From contig JAWZSN010000002.1 in assembly GCA_033875255.1 (NCBI GenBank), forward strand, positions 62,001 through 126,000: 64,000 nucleotides of DNA, given 5' to 3'. The notes under the pieces are model-generated. The model was not told the origin of the DNA, did not search any database, and saw nothing but the letters and a program-made list of their open reading frames with translations. Numbering within the stretch: the stretch's first letter is position 1; the number at the start of each line of letters is the position of its first letter. A program made the position numbers and the translations under genes. Origin of the DNA: Marinimicrococcus sp033875255. GTDB lineage: Bacteria; Pseudomonadota; Alphaproteobacteria; Geminicoccales; Geminicoccaceae. Below are positions 48,782 to 57,261 of this stretch, in pieces.

Positions 48782-51040
48782 TCAGACCAGGTCCGACATG
48801 CGCATCGGCAGGCGGCGCAGGCGCCTGCCGGTGGCGTGGTGGATGGCGTTGGCGATGGCGGCGGCGGTGCCGACGATGCCCAGCTCGCCTATTCCCTTGA
48901 CGCCCAGCGGGTTCACATAGTCGTCCTGCTCCTCGAGCATCTCGACCCGGATCTCGCGCACGTCGGCGTTCACCGGGATGAGGTACTCGGCGATGTTGGC
49001 GTTGAGGAAGCGCGCCCGCGCGTGGTCGAGTTCGGTGACCTCGAGGAGCGCCGAGCCGATGCCCCAGACCATCCCGCCCATGAGCTGGCTGTGCGCGGTC
49101 TTGCGGTTGAGCCAGGTGCCGGCGGCGAAGGCGCCGTGCAGGCGCGGGACACGGATCTCGCGGGTCCAGCGATGCACCCGTATCTCGGCGAACTCGGCGC
49201 CGAAGGCGAACATGGCCTTCTCCGGCGTGACCGGCCCGGCCACGCCGTAGCCGCCCTGGTAGGTCCGCCTCAGCGCCTTGTCGGTGAGCGCCGGATGCCG
49301 GTAGTGGCCCTCCGCCGTGGCTTCGCCGCGCGGGGTCGAGGCCAGCGCCTCCACGAGCGGCTGGCTCTTTCCGCCGGGGCCGCGCAGCACGCCGTCCTCC
49401 AGCGAGATCTGCGCGGGATCGACGCCGGCCAGGGGACCCTCGGCCATCCCGCTCACCTGCCTCGCCACATCGCCGGCGAGGTTGAGGCAGGCCAGATGCA
49501 CGGCCGAGCCGGCCGAGGCGGCGGTGGTCGAGCCGCCCGAGATGGGGGCGAGCGGCAGGTGCGCCTCGCCCATCACCACGTCGCAGGCCTCCACCGGCAG
49601 CCCGAGCCGTGCCGCCGCGATCTGCGCGAAGATCGTGTAGCTGCCGGTGCCGACGTCGTGCGCCGCCAGCTCGACGAAGGCATGGCCGGTGGCCTGCATC
49701 CTTACCCGTGCGGCCGAGGGCGAGATGTTGGTGGGGTAGGTGGCGGTGGCGCAGCCATAGCCCACCAGCCAGTCGCCGTCGGTCATGCTGCCGGGCGCCG
49801 GGCTGCGGTCGGCCCAGCCGAAGGCTGCTCCCGCCGCGTCGAAACATTCCATGAGCGAGCGCGAGGAGAAGGGCACCCCGGTCACGGGATGGCGGTCAGT
49901 GTCGTTGACGCGCCGCAGCTCCACCGGGTCCATCTCGAGCTCGAGCGCCAGCTCGTCCATCGCCTGCTCGAGCCCGAAGAAGGTCTGCATCTCGTTGGGC
50001 GCGCGCATGAAGCCGCCGGAGTTCGTGTCGGAGCGCGCGAGCCGCTGCTCGGTGCGGATGTTCGGGCTGGCATACATGGACCGGGTCATGTGGGTGCCCG
50101 GATTGACCACCTGGTCGAACTGCGAGGTCTGGGCAATCTCGATGTGCTCGAAGGCGGTCAGCTTGCCCGAAGCGTCGGCGCCGAGCCGGAAGCGCTGCAC
50201 CGATTCAGGCCGGAAGGTGGCCACCGTGTACATGTGCTGCCGCGTCACGATCAGCCGCACCGGCGCGCCGACCGCCTTCGCGGCGGCGATCGTGAGCATG
50301 GTGTAGGGCGTGATCCCGGCCTTGGAGCCGAAGGCGCCGCCGACGAAGGGGGAGATCACCCGCACCGCCGTCTCCGGCAGGCCATAGGCGGCCGAGATGC
50401 CGTGGCGCAGCGTGCGCACCGACTGCGACGGCATCCAGACGGTGAGCCGGTCGCCGCGCCATTCGGCGGTGGCGGCGAACATCTCCATCGGGTTGTGGTG
50501 CTGGAACGGCGTGACATATTCCACGTCGACCGAGCGGGCCGCCTGTTCGAGCCCGGCGGCGACGTCGCCCTTCGTGACGGTCATGCCCTCGCCGCCACCC
50601 TCGGCACCCACGATGAAGCTTTGCGCGGGGTCCATGGCGATGTGGGCCTCGCCCTCCTCGTAGCTCGCCTCCACCAGCTGCGCGCCGCGCCGCGCGGCCG
50701 CGGCGGTCTCGGCCACCACATAGGCGATGGGCTGGCCGGCATAGCGGATCTCGGTGCCTTCCATCGGCCAGAAGCTGGCGGAGCCGGGACCGCCGGCATA
50801 AAAGCCCTTCACCGTCTTGTAGTCGGGCAGGTTCTCGTGGGTGAACACCGCGACGACGCCGGGCTCCGCCTCGGCTTTCGAGGTGTCGATGCCGGTGAGG
50901 GTGCCGACCGCGATGCGGGAGGTGGCGAGCGCACCGTGCAGCATGCCCGCCGGCGTGAAGTCGGCCGCGTAGTGCGCCGTGCCGGTGACCTTGCGGCGCG
51001 CGTCGGTGCGGGTGACCTCGGTGTTGATGGTCTGCACCAT
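48782..51040 (-). CDS. paoC: Aldehyde oxidoreductase molybdopterin-binding subunit (PaoC-like)
   Basis: A 752-residue large subunit of the xanthine-oxidase family. It starts MVQTINTEVTRTDARRKVTGTAHYAADF and contains EYVTPFQHHNPMEMFAATAEW, FVGGAFGSKAGITPY, GGFMRAPNEMQTFFGLEQ and the C-terminal VNPLGVKGIGELGIVGTAAAIANAI with the catalytic Glu in GIGELG. It holds the Mo-molybdopterin (likely cytosine dinucleotide) cofactor and oxidises aldehydes in the periplasm with the Tat-exported small subunit. The start overlaps the stop of the FAD subunit by one base (TGATG). Confidence 0.92.
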   Translation of the reverse strand: MVQTINTEVTRTDARRKVTGTAHYAADFTPAGMLHGALATSRIAVGTLTGIDTSKAEAEPGVVAVFTHENLPDYKTVKGFYAGGPGSASFWPMEGTEIRYAGQPIAYVVAETAAAARRGAQLVEASYEEGEAHIAMDPAQSFIVGAEGGGEGMTVTKGDVAAGLEQAARSVDVEYVTPFQHHNPMEMFAATAEWRGDRLTVWMPSQSVRTLRHGISAAYGLPETAVRVISPFVGGAFGSKAGITPYTMLTIAAAKAVGAPVRLIVTRQHMYTVATFRPESVQRFRLGADASGKLTAFEHIEIAQTSQFDQVVNPGTHMTRSMYASPNIRTEQRLARSDTNSGGFMRAPNEMQTFFGLEQAMDELALELEMDPVELRRVNDTDRHPVTGVPFSSRSLMECFDAAGAAFGWADRSPAPGSMTDGDWLVGYGCATATYPTNISPSAARVRMQATGHAFVELAAHDVGTGSYTIFAQIAAARLGLPVEACDVVMGEAHLPLAPISGGSTTAASAGSAVHLACLNLAGDVARQVSGMAEGPLAGVDPAQISLEDGVLRGPGGKSQPLVEALASTPRGEATAEGHYRHPALTDKALRRTYQGGYGVAGPVTPEKAMFAFGAEFAEIRVHRWTREIRVPRLHGAFAAGTWLNRKTAHSQLMGGMVWGIGSALLEVTELDHARARFLNANIAEYLIPVNADVREIRVEMLEEQDDYVNPLGVKGIGELGIVGTAAAIANAIHHATGRRLRRLPMRMSDLV

Positions 51041-52056
51041 CACTTCTCTCCCTTCGCCGCGGCCTGGGCGCGGGCATGGGCGGTCATCAGCGCGCCGGCG
51101 ACCACGTCGGCGCCGAGCGGGATCTTGTAGGCGGAGTGCTCCAGCGGCGTGGCGTCGGCGAACGCGGCGCGGCCGGCCTCGCGGGCGAGGGCCTCGCTGA
51201 AGGTCTTGCCGCGCAGCACCTCCTCGGCGGCGGCGGCGCGCCACGGTACCGAGGCGACGCCGCCCAGCGCGATACGCGCATCCTTCACGGTCCCACCATC
51301 CATCTCCAGCCCGACGGCCGCGGAGGCGCTGGCGAAGGCGTAGCTCTCGCGGTCGCGCGCCTTGAGATAGTGCGAGGCGCGCATCGCGGGGATCACCGGC
51401 ACCTCGATGGAGGTGATGATCTCGCCCTTCTCGAGGATCGTCTCGATCTCCGGGCTGTCGCCCGGCAGCACGTGCAGCTCGGCGAAGGGGATGGTGCGGC
51501 TGCCGCCCGGACCCCTGGTCCTCACCTCCGCGTCAAAGGCGATCAGCGCCTGCGCCCAGTCGCCCGGATACATCGCGACACAGTGCTCCGAGCCCCCGAG
51601 GATCGCGTGCAGCGAGGTCACCCCGCCCTCGAGCGCGGCGCAGCCCGAGCCGGGGACGCGCTTGTTGCAGCCGGTGTAGGCGGTGTCGCGGAAATAGGGG
51701 CAGCGGGTGCGCTGCAGGATGTTGCCGCCGAGCCTGGCGACGTTTCGGAGCTGCGGGCTCGCCGCCTTCCAGAGGGACTCGGTCAGCGCCGGGCAGGCCT
51801 CGCGCAGACCGGCATCGTCGGCCACCACCGCCATGCGCGCCAGCGGGCCGAAGCGCAGCCGGTCGGACCCGATCTCGTAGCCCTCCAGCTCCTCGATTCC
51901 GGTGATGTCGACCAGCCCGCCGGGCCGCTGCACGGCGAGCTTCATGAGATCGACGATGGTGGTGCCACCGGCCAGGAAATCGCGCCCCTGATCGCCGCTG
52001 GCCAGATCGATCGCCTCGGCCACGGAGGTCGGGCGGAAGAAGGCAAAGTTGTCCAC
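51040..52056 (-). CDS. paoB: Aldehyde oxidoreductase FAD-binding subunit (PaoB-like)
   Basis: A 338-residue CoxM/PaoB-type FAD subunit. MDNFAFFRPTSVAEAIDLA at the start and AGGTTIVDLMKLAVQRP form the first flavin site; ARLGGNILQRTRCPYFRD and the Cys-rich TGCNKRVPGSGCAALEG stretch match PaoB, where an extra 4Fe-4S cluster is bound by four Cys. It passes electrons from the Fe-S subunit to an acceptor. Three bp separate its start from the 2Fe-2S subunit stop, so the three genes form one operon. Confidence 0.92.
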   Translation of the reverse strand: MDNFAFFRPTSVAEAIDLASGDQGRDFLAGGTTIVDLMKLAVQRPGGLVDITGIEELEGYEIGSDRLRFGPLARMAVVADDAGLREACPALTESLWKAASPQLRNVARLGGNILQRTRCPYFRDTAYTGCNKRVPGSGCAALEGGVTSLHAILGGSEHCVAMYPGDWAQALIAFDAEVRTRGPGGSRTIPFAELHVLPGDSPEIETILEKGEIITSIEVPVIPAMRASHYLKARDRESYAFASASAAVGLEMDGGTVKDARIALGGVASVPWRAAAAEEVLRGKTFSEALAREAGRAAFADATPLEHSAYKIPLGADVVAGALMTAHARAQAAAKGEK

Positions 52057-52059
52057 GCC

Positions 52060-52674
52060 TCAGCCCTCCTGCCCGTCGCGCACCGCCTCGATGGCGGCGA
52101 CGATGTTGGGATACGCGCCGCAGCGGCACAGATTGCCGCTCATGTACTCGCGGATCTCGGCGGCCGAGCCGGCGTGGCCCTCGTCGATGCAGCCGATGGC
52201 CGAGAGGATCTGGCCGGGCGTGCAGTAGCCGCACTGGAACGCGTCCTTCTCGGCGAAGGCCGCCTGCATCGGGTGCAGCTTGCCATCGGGATCGGCGAGG
52301 CCCTCGACGGTCACGATCTCGGCACCTTCGGTGGTGAGCGCCAGGATAAGGCAGGAATTCACCCGCCGCCCGTCCATCAGCACCGTGCAGGCGCCGCACT
52401 GGCCGTGGTTGCAGCCGATCTTCGTCCCGGTCATGCCGAGCGTGTCGCGCAGCGCCTCCACCAGGGTCGTGCGCGGCTCGACGGCGAGCGTGCGTTTCTT
52501 GCCGTTCAGCTTGAAGGTGACCTTCGAGAGCGCCTCGGGCGCGACGGCCGGGTCCTGCTGTGCTTGCGCCGGTGCGCCGCCGGCGAGGCCCGCTCCGGCG
52601 GCGACCGCGCCGGACGAGCCCAGAAAGAGGCGTCGCGTGACGCCGGGCCGGGGATGGGCGGGCTCTCTTGCCAT
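52060..52674 (-). CDS. paoA: Aldehyde oxidoreductase 2Fe-2S subunit with Tat signal (PaoA-like)
   Basis: A 204-residue iron-sulfur subunit. It opens with a Tat leader (GVTRRLFLGSSGAVAAGAGL, cut near PAQA), then binds two 2Fe-2S clusters: GCNHGQCGACTVLMDGRRVNSC for the first and QCGYCTPGQ with GNLCRCGAYPNI for the second. As in E. coli PaoABC, one Tat signal would carry the whole folded trimer to the periplasm. ATG 52674 gives the natural leader; an ATG 42 bp further up is less likely. First gene of the operon. No PaoD/MocA-type maturation gene is adjacent. Confidence 0.92.
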   Translation of the reverse strand: MAREPAHPRPGVTRRLFLGSSGAVAAGAGLAGGAPAQAQQDPAVAPEALSKVTFKLNGKKRTLAVEPRTTLVEALRDTLGMTGTKIGCNHGQCGACTVLMDGRRVNSCLILALTTEGAEIVTVEGLADPDGKLHPMQAAFAEKDAFQCGYCTPGQILSAIGCIDEGHAGSAAEIREYMSGNLCRCGAYPNIVAAIEAVRDGQEG

Positions 52675-52902
52675 GGATCGTCTCCCGCAGCTGGGGATAC
52701 CGGGATCGGTGAGCATGTGAGCTAGGGCGCAGGCAGGCGATGCCCACTTCTTTTTTCCGCCCCCGCAGTCCCTGCTTTCCGCAGGGCATGGCGCAGCCCC
52801 CGGAAGCCGCAGCAGCGCCAGCGCACGGCGGCTGCGTCGCTTGCCTTTCGCAGATCCTCTGGTGGCGGACGTCCGCGAGGCGCCGGTCCGGATCCGGACC
52901 GT

Positions 52903-53982
52903 CTACGCCACGGCTCCCGCAGGGCGCTGCCGCCACGCCCCCGGCCGGCCCGCCAGCAACGGCCGCTCCAGCAGCACCCACGACGCCCAGCTCACGGCGA
53001 GGCTCGCCGCGAATGAAGCTGCCGTCTGGAAGCCGGGGAAGGGCTCGGGGAGGCGGTGGGCGAGGTGGAGGAGGAAGTGGTGGTAGACGTAGAAGCCGTA
53101 GCTGACGGTGCCGAGCCGGACCAGCGGGCGGGCTTCCAGGAGGCGGACGAGGCGGGTCTGGGGGGCGCCGGCTATTTGGAGCAGGAGAAGGCCGGCCAGC
53201 AGCGGCGAGAGGATCTGTGCTGCCATGAAGACCTCGCCGGCAGAGAGCCCGGCGGCGGTGCGAAGCTGGTCGTAGAGCAGGGGCATGAGGAAGAGGAGGA
53301 GGCCGGCCGGTGCGGCGCGCTTCCAGCGGGCGAAGCCAGGGCGTCCGGCCATCAGCCCGAGGATGCCGCCCCAGGCGATCATGGCGCCGTTGACCAGCGG
53401 GTCGGCGTAGACGGCGACGATGCCGGCATCAAGGGCCAGCGTCAGGTGGAGCTTCCAGGCGATGGCGAGGAGCACCGCCAGGGCCAGCGCCGCCATGTGC
53501 CGGGACGAGGGGAGGAGGAGCAGGAGAAGGCCGGCGGCGAGGTAGAACTGCTGCTCGACCGCGAGGCTCCACAGGTGCGCGAAGGCGCCCGGCCACTCGC
53601 CGGTGCGCACCACCGCGAGGTTGGTGGTCCAGCTCCAGTGCCAGGGCCACCAGCCGCCGGAGAAGCCCGGCACCGGCCGGACGAGGGCGAGTGCCGCGAA
53701 GGCGCCCAGCGTGAGGTAGTAGACGGGAAACAGGCGCCGGGCCCGGCGGATGGCGAAGGCGAGCAGCATCTGCCCGAAGCCGGCCTCGCCGCGCTCGATG
53801 GCGAGACGCTGGCGGTGCAGGATGCGGACGATGAGAAACCCGCTCAGCACGAAGAACAGCCACACGCCGTGGCTGCCGACATTGATCCGCTGGTGAAGCT
53901 CGAACCAGGCGTGGTGGGCGAACACCATCAGCGCCGCCACCGCCCGAAGCCCGTCGAAGCCCGCGATCCGCGTGTCCGTCAT
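52903..53982 (-). CDS. OafA/YrhL-type membrane acyltransferase
   Basis: A 359-residue Acyl_transf_3 protein with about ten hydrophobic helices. The N-terminal IAGFDGLRAVAALMVFAHHAWF includes the catalytic His, then GVWLFFVLSGFLIVRIL, RRARRLFPVYYLTLGAF and HLWSLAVEQQFYL follow. Such enzymes move acetyl or other acyl groups across the membrane to cell-surface sugars. It might act on the glycan made at the left of the window but is far from it. ATG 53982 is the family-like start. It diverges from the rhodanese gene and there is a 228-bp empty spacer on its 3' side. Confidence 0.88.
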   Translation of the reverse strand: MTDTRIAGFDGLRAVAALMVFAHHAWFELHQRINVGSHGVWLFFVLSGFLIVRILHRQRLAIERGEAGFGQMLLAFAIRRARRLFPVYYLTLGAFAALALVRPVPGFSGGWWPWHWSWTTNLAVVRTGEWPGAFAHLWSLAVEQQFYLAAGLLLLLLPSSRHMAALALAVLLAIAWKLHLTLALDAGIVAVYADPLVNGAMIAWGGILGLMAGRPGFARWKRAAPAGLLLFLMPLLYDQLRTAAGLSAGEVFMAAQILSPLLAGLLLLQIAGAPQTRLVRLLEARPLVRLGTVSYGFYVYHHFLLHLAHRLPEPFPGFQTAASFAASLAVSWASWVLLERPLLAGRPGAWRQRPAGAVA

Positions 53983-54197
53983 CGTCCTCCTGCCGCTGCC
54001 CTTGTGGCACGGCCGGAGGGTCGGCGCTGCCGCCGATGGCGGGAGGGCGCCCCCGGGGATGAGCCGCCTGGCGCACGGTGCCCGTGCCGCTGTCCGCCTT
54101 CCGCGACGTCCGCCCGCACGTCGTAGGCACTGGCGCGCGGCCCCCGGCGATCTATGATCGCGGCTGCAATGCAACCCGAACGGGCAGGGAGACGAGC

Positions 54198-54578
54198 ATG
54201 GCGTCGAGCGTGAAGGAGCTGATGGCGGAGGCCAATGCGGCCGTGCCGAGGATCAGCCACGACGAGGGGCGGCGGCTGATGGCCGAGGAGAACGCGCTGG
54301 TGGTGGACGTGCGCGACGCGCCGGAGCTCCAGGCGGGCAAGGTGCCGGGCGCGGTGCATGTCTCGCGCGGCATGCTGGAGTTCCGCGCCGACCCGGAGAC
54401 GCCCTACCACGACAAGAACTTCGAGAAGCAGCGGCCGGTGATCCTCTACTGCGCCTCGGGCGGGCGCTCGGCGTTGGCCGGCAAGGTGCTCAAGGATTTC
54501 GGCTACCAGAAGGTCTACAATCTGGGCGGGTTCAAGGAGTGGGCCGAGGCCGGCGGCGAGGTGGAGAAGCCGGCCTGA
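54198..54578 (+). CDS. Rhodanese-like sulfurtransferase
   Basis: A 126-residue single-domain rhodanese. It has VVDVRDAPELQAGKVPGAVHVSRG in the first part and the active-site loop YCASGGRSALAGKVL with Cys about residue 83, then YNLGGFKEWAEAGGEVE. It can carry persulfide sulfur for detoxification or cofactor synthesis. The start lies after GGGAGACGAGC. It converges with the unknown CxxC gene (4-bp gap). No partner is evident. Confidence 0.9.
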   Translation: MASSVKELMAEANAAVPRISHDEGRRLMAEENALVVDVRDAPELQAGKVPGAVHVSRGMLEFRADPETPYHDKNFEKQRPVILYCASGGRSALAGKVLKDFGYQKVYNLGGFKEWAEAGGEVEKPA

Positions 54579-54582
54579 GCCC

Positions 54583-55227
54583 TCACGCCCGGGCGGCGTT
54601 CTCCGCCCGGACCGAAGGGTGCAGCATCGGCCGGTAGCTGGCGGCCAGCACGGCTATCGTAGGGGCGGGTGTCAGCACCTCCGCCGTGGCGCCTTCCGGG
54701 CGCGGAAGGGGCGCTCCGTAGCCCTCCGGTGCGAAGGGCAGCAGGGCGTCCCCCAGCACGAGCAGGGCGGGCCCGTCCGCCGCCAGCCGCACGAAGACGC
54801 CCTCGGGCAGTCTGGCCAGCGGCGCCGTGTGGCGGATCTGCCGGCGGGTGCGGGGCTCCACGCGGGCGCGGTGTAGCACCCGGTCGATGTCGCCCGCGCG
54901 CGGCCGCTCGCCGCCGAAGGCCGCCTGCCAGGATTCGGCGAACCGGCGGAAGTCGGCGCGGCGGCACTCGGCGCAGGGCCGGTGCCCGGCCGCCAGGGCC
55001 ACCGCCTCGTCGAGAAAGAACAGCTCGGTATAGCGCCCCGGCGTCATCACCCGACGATGCCGGAAGCGGAAGGAGAGCACGCAGGCGACCCAGTGCGGGT
55101 GCCGCCAGCGGGCCGGCCCCAGCTCGCGCCGCGCGTCGTGCAGGATGCCGCGATTGCCCATCAGCGTGCCGCGCGCCGCCACCGCCACGATCTCGCCCCA
55201 CGGCATGACCCGGTTCTGCAGCGGCAT
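54583..55227 (-). CDS. Conserved protein of unknown function with CxxC motif
   Basis: A protein of about 214 residues that I know only as a conserved proteobacterial hypothetical. It begins MPLQNRVMPWGEIVAVAARG, continues GNRGILHDARRELGPARWRHPHWV and has a Cys pair in GHRPCAECRRADF (Cys 85 and 88), reminiscent of Ada-type zinc modules but without the other ligands. A longer start at 55305 has a good GAGGAG site, yet its extra 26 residues are read through a dispersed terminator-like repeat, so 55227 is preferred. No membrane segment or signal. Function unknown. Confidence 0.65.
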   Translation of the reverse strand: MPLQNRVMPWGEIVAVAARGTLMGNRGILHDARRELGPARWRHPHWVACVLSFRFRHRRVMTPGRYTELFFLDEAVALAAGHRPCAECRRADFRRFAESWQAAFGGERPRAGDIDRVLHRARVEPRTRRQIRHTAPLARLPEGVFVRLAADGPALLVLGDALLPFAPEGYGAPLPRPEGATAEVLTPAPTIAVLAASYRPMLHPSVRAENAARA

Positions 55228-55247
55228 TGCGGCGGGCGGTGGATCAA

Positions 55248-55275
55248 GGCGCTGCGCGCGGCTGGTTTTCTCTTT
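55248..55275 (+). repeat. Dispersed GC-core element with T tract (plus orientation)
   Basis: GGCGCTGCGCGCGGC (55248-55262) is followed by GGTTTTCTCTTTTTCC, the same layout as the terminators of this window, but reading rightward. No plus-strand gene ends just upstream; it lies at the 5' edge of the minus-strand CxxC gene. With the copy at 55365-55379 it makes an inverted pair about 100 bp apart. Confidence 0.6.
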
Positions 55276-55345
55276 TTCCGGGTTTGGTGGCGGTGATCTG
55301 CCCATCGATTCTCGCTCCTCGTGGCCACACACCGCCGCCAACCGA

Positions 55346-55389
55346 CAAAAATGAGAAGAAAGAAGCCGCGCGCAGCGCCTTGCGCGGCT
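55346..55389 (-). terminator. Intrinsic terminator of the TPP-enzyme gene
   Basis: On the minus strand AGCCGCGC pairs with GCGCGGCT (plus-strand 55382-55389 and 55364-55371) around a 10-base loop, then TCTTTCTTCTCATTTTT follows. It sits 20 bp after the TPP-enzyme stop. This is the clearest intrinsic terminator in the window and contains the shared core GGCGCTGCGCGCGGC. Confidence 0.8.
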
Positions 55390-55409
55390 CCGTTCCCCCC
55401 CCGCCCGGA

Positions 55410-57038
55410 TCAGAACACCGAGATCGCCTCCTCCTTCGCCGTGATGAACTCGAGCAGCGCCGGCTGACCCGCCTCTGTGGCGGCGATGCCGCGGCGGATG
55501 GCGGGGACGATGTCCTCGGGCCGCTCGATGCGCTCGCCGTAGCCGCCCAGCGCCCGGGCGAAGGCCGCGTAGTCGCCGGAGATGTCGGTGGAACGGTAGC
55601 GGGTGGTGGATTCCGGCATCACGCGAAGCTCGATGGCCATGCAGAAATTGTTGAGCAGGATCGAGAGGATCGGGATGCGCTCGCGGGCGGCGGTCTCGAA
55701 GTCCATGCCGGTGAAGCCGATGGCGGCGTCGCCCCAGACATTGATGCAGAGCTTCTCGGGGGCGGCGAGCTTGGCACCCATGGCGAGGCCCAGCCCGTAG
55801 CCGAGCTGGGTGCTCTTGCCCCAGCCCAGATAGGAGAGCGGGGTGGTGGACCTCCAGTAGGGCGAGAGCTGGTCGCGCGGGCTGCCGGCGTCGTGGGTGA
55901 TGATGGTGTTGGCGACGTCCACCGTCTGCTGCAGGTCCCACAGCACGCGGTAGGGATCGAGGGGTGCTGCGTCACTGGTGAGCTTGGGCATCCAGCGGGA
56001 GAGCCAGCGCTCGTGCACCTCCGCGATCTCGGCCGCCACCGCCGTGGGGTCCTTGCGGTCACCGCCGTGCAGGCGGCGGACCTCCTCGATCATGGCGGCG
56101 AGGAAGAGCTTCGCGTCGCCCACCACGGCATGGGCGCACGGCACGTCCTTGTTGACGTCCATCGGATCGAGGGTGGCGTGGATGATGGTTTTGCCCTTCG
56201 GCATGGCCACGCCGAAGGTGGTCTCGGTGAAGCTGCAGCCCACCCCCAGGATGAGGTCGGACTCCTTCAGGAAATGGTGCACGGTCTCGGGAATGGCGCG
56301 GCCGCCCGAGCCCAGCGCCAGCTCATGGGTCTCGGGAAAGGCGCTCTTGCCCTCGAGACTGGTGCACACCGGCAGCGCCAGGAGCTCGGCCAGCTCCAGA
56401 AGCTCGTCCCAGGCCTCGGCCCAGTGCACGCCCTGGCCGGCATAGACGACAGGGCGCCTCGCCTTCACCAGCATCTCCGCCGCCTTCCTGACCGCTTCCG
56501 GGTCCACCCCGGTGCGCAGCGGTGTGGCCGGCGTGTAGTCGAGCCCGTCGATCTCCTCGTTCCAGACGTCGAGCGGGATCTCCACCAGCACCGGGCCGCC
56601 GCGGCCGCTCTTCAGGCGCGTGAAGGCGCGGCGGAAGATGGCCGGAATGTCCTTTGCCGAGGTGATGGGCTCGGCGGACTTGGTGATGCCCTGCATCTGC
56701 AGGCTGGCGCTGTAGTTGGGCTGCACCCAGGCGAGCCGTCGCGGGTAGCCCATCGGCATCACCAGGACCGGCACCGACTCGCTGTAGGCCTGGGCCACGC
56801 CGCCATAGGCGTTCTCGGTGCCCGGCCCGTGCTGCATGCAGAACACGCCCGTCTTGCGTCCCCGCGAGACACGGGCGATGGCGTCGGCCATGTGCAGCCC
56901 GGTCCGCTCCTGCCGCACGATCACCGGCCTGATCCCGACCCGCGCCGCATATTCCAGGACATGGTTGACCGGGTACCCAATCACCATCTCCACCCCCTCG
57001 CGCCGCAGGATCTCGGCAATCGCCTCCGCCGTCTTCAT
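55410..57038 (-). CDS. Thiamine-pyrophosphate-dependent enzyme (acetolactate synthase-like)
   Basis: A 542-residue three-domain TPP enzyme. The activating Glu of the Pyr domain is in VRQERTGLHMADAIAR (about residue 44). The central domain contains RPVVYAGQGVHWAEAWDEL, and the PP domain the Mg/TPP motif WGDAAIGFTGMDFETAARERIP ending in LLNN. Overall it matches the IlvB-like thiamine enzymes (acetolactate synthase, benzoylformate decarboxylase, sulfoacetaldehyde acetyltransferase group). No small regulatory subunit is present, which argues against a biosynthetic acetolactate synthase. It is a single gene ended by a good terminator. Substrate unknown. Confidence 0.85.
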   Translation of the reverse strand: MKTAEAIAEILRREGVEMVIGYPVNHVLEYAARVGIRPVIVRQERTGLHMADAIARVSRGRKTGVFCMQHGPGTENAYGGVAQAYSESVPVLVMPMGYPRRLAWVQPNYSASLQMQGITKSAEPITSAKDIPAIFRRAFTRLKSGRGGPVLVEIPLDVWNEEIDGLDYTPATPLRTGVDPEAVRKAAEMLVKARRPVVYAGQGVHWAEAWDELLELAELLALPVCTSLEGKSAFPETHELALGSGGRAIPETVHHFLKESDLILGVGCSFTETTFGVAMPKGKTIIHATLDPMDVNKDVPCAHAVVGDAKLFLAAMIEEVRRLHGGDRKDPTAVAAEIAEVHERWLSRWMPKLTSDAAPLDPYRVLWDLQQTVDVANTIITHDAGSPRDQLSPYWRSTTPLSYLGWGKSTQLGYGLGLAMGAKLAAPEKLCINVWGDAAIGFTGMDFETAARERIPILSILLNNFCMAIELRVMPESTTRYRSTDISGDYAAFARALGGYGERIERPEDIVPAIRRGIAATEAGQPALLEFITAKEEAISVF

Positions 57039-57261
57039 TGCGCCACGCCTCCCTGTTCTTTTGTCGGGCGAGAGTGGCAGGCGGGGCGGGCGGCGGCAAT
57101 CACGGCCGCGGCAGGGCTGCCCGCGTGCTGGCGGGAGGCTGGGTGGCGGCAGACGGGGAGGAGGAGAACGCAACCCTGCGGAGGCAGTCATGCGTTGCGA
57201 CAGCGGTCGCTTGATGCGCGTTCGGCTACATCGCTCGCATCCAGGTCTTGCCGCTTTGCAA

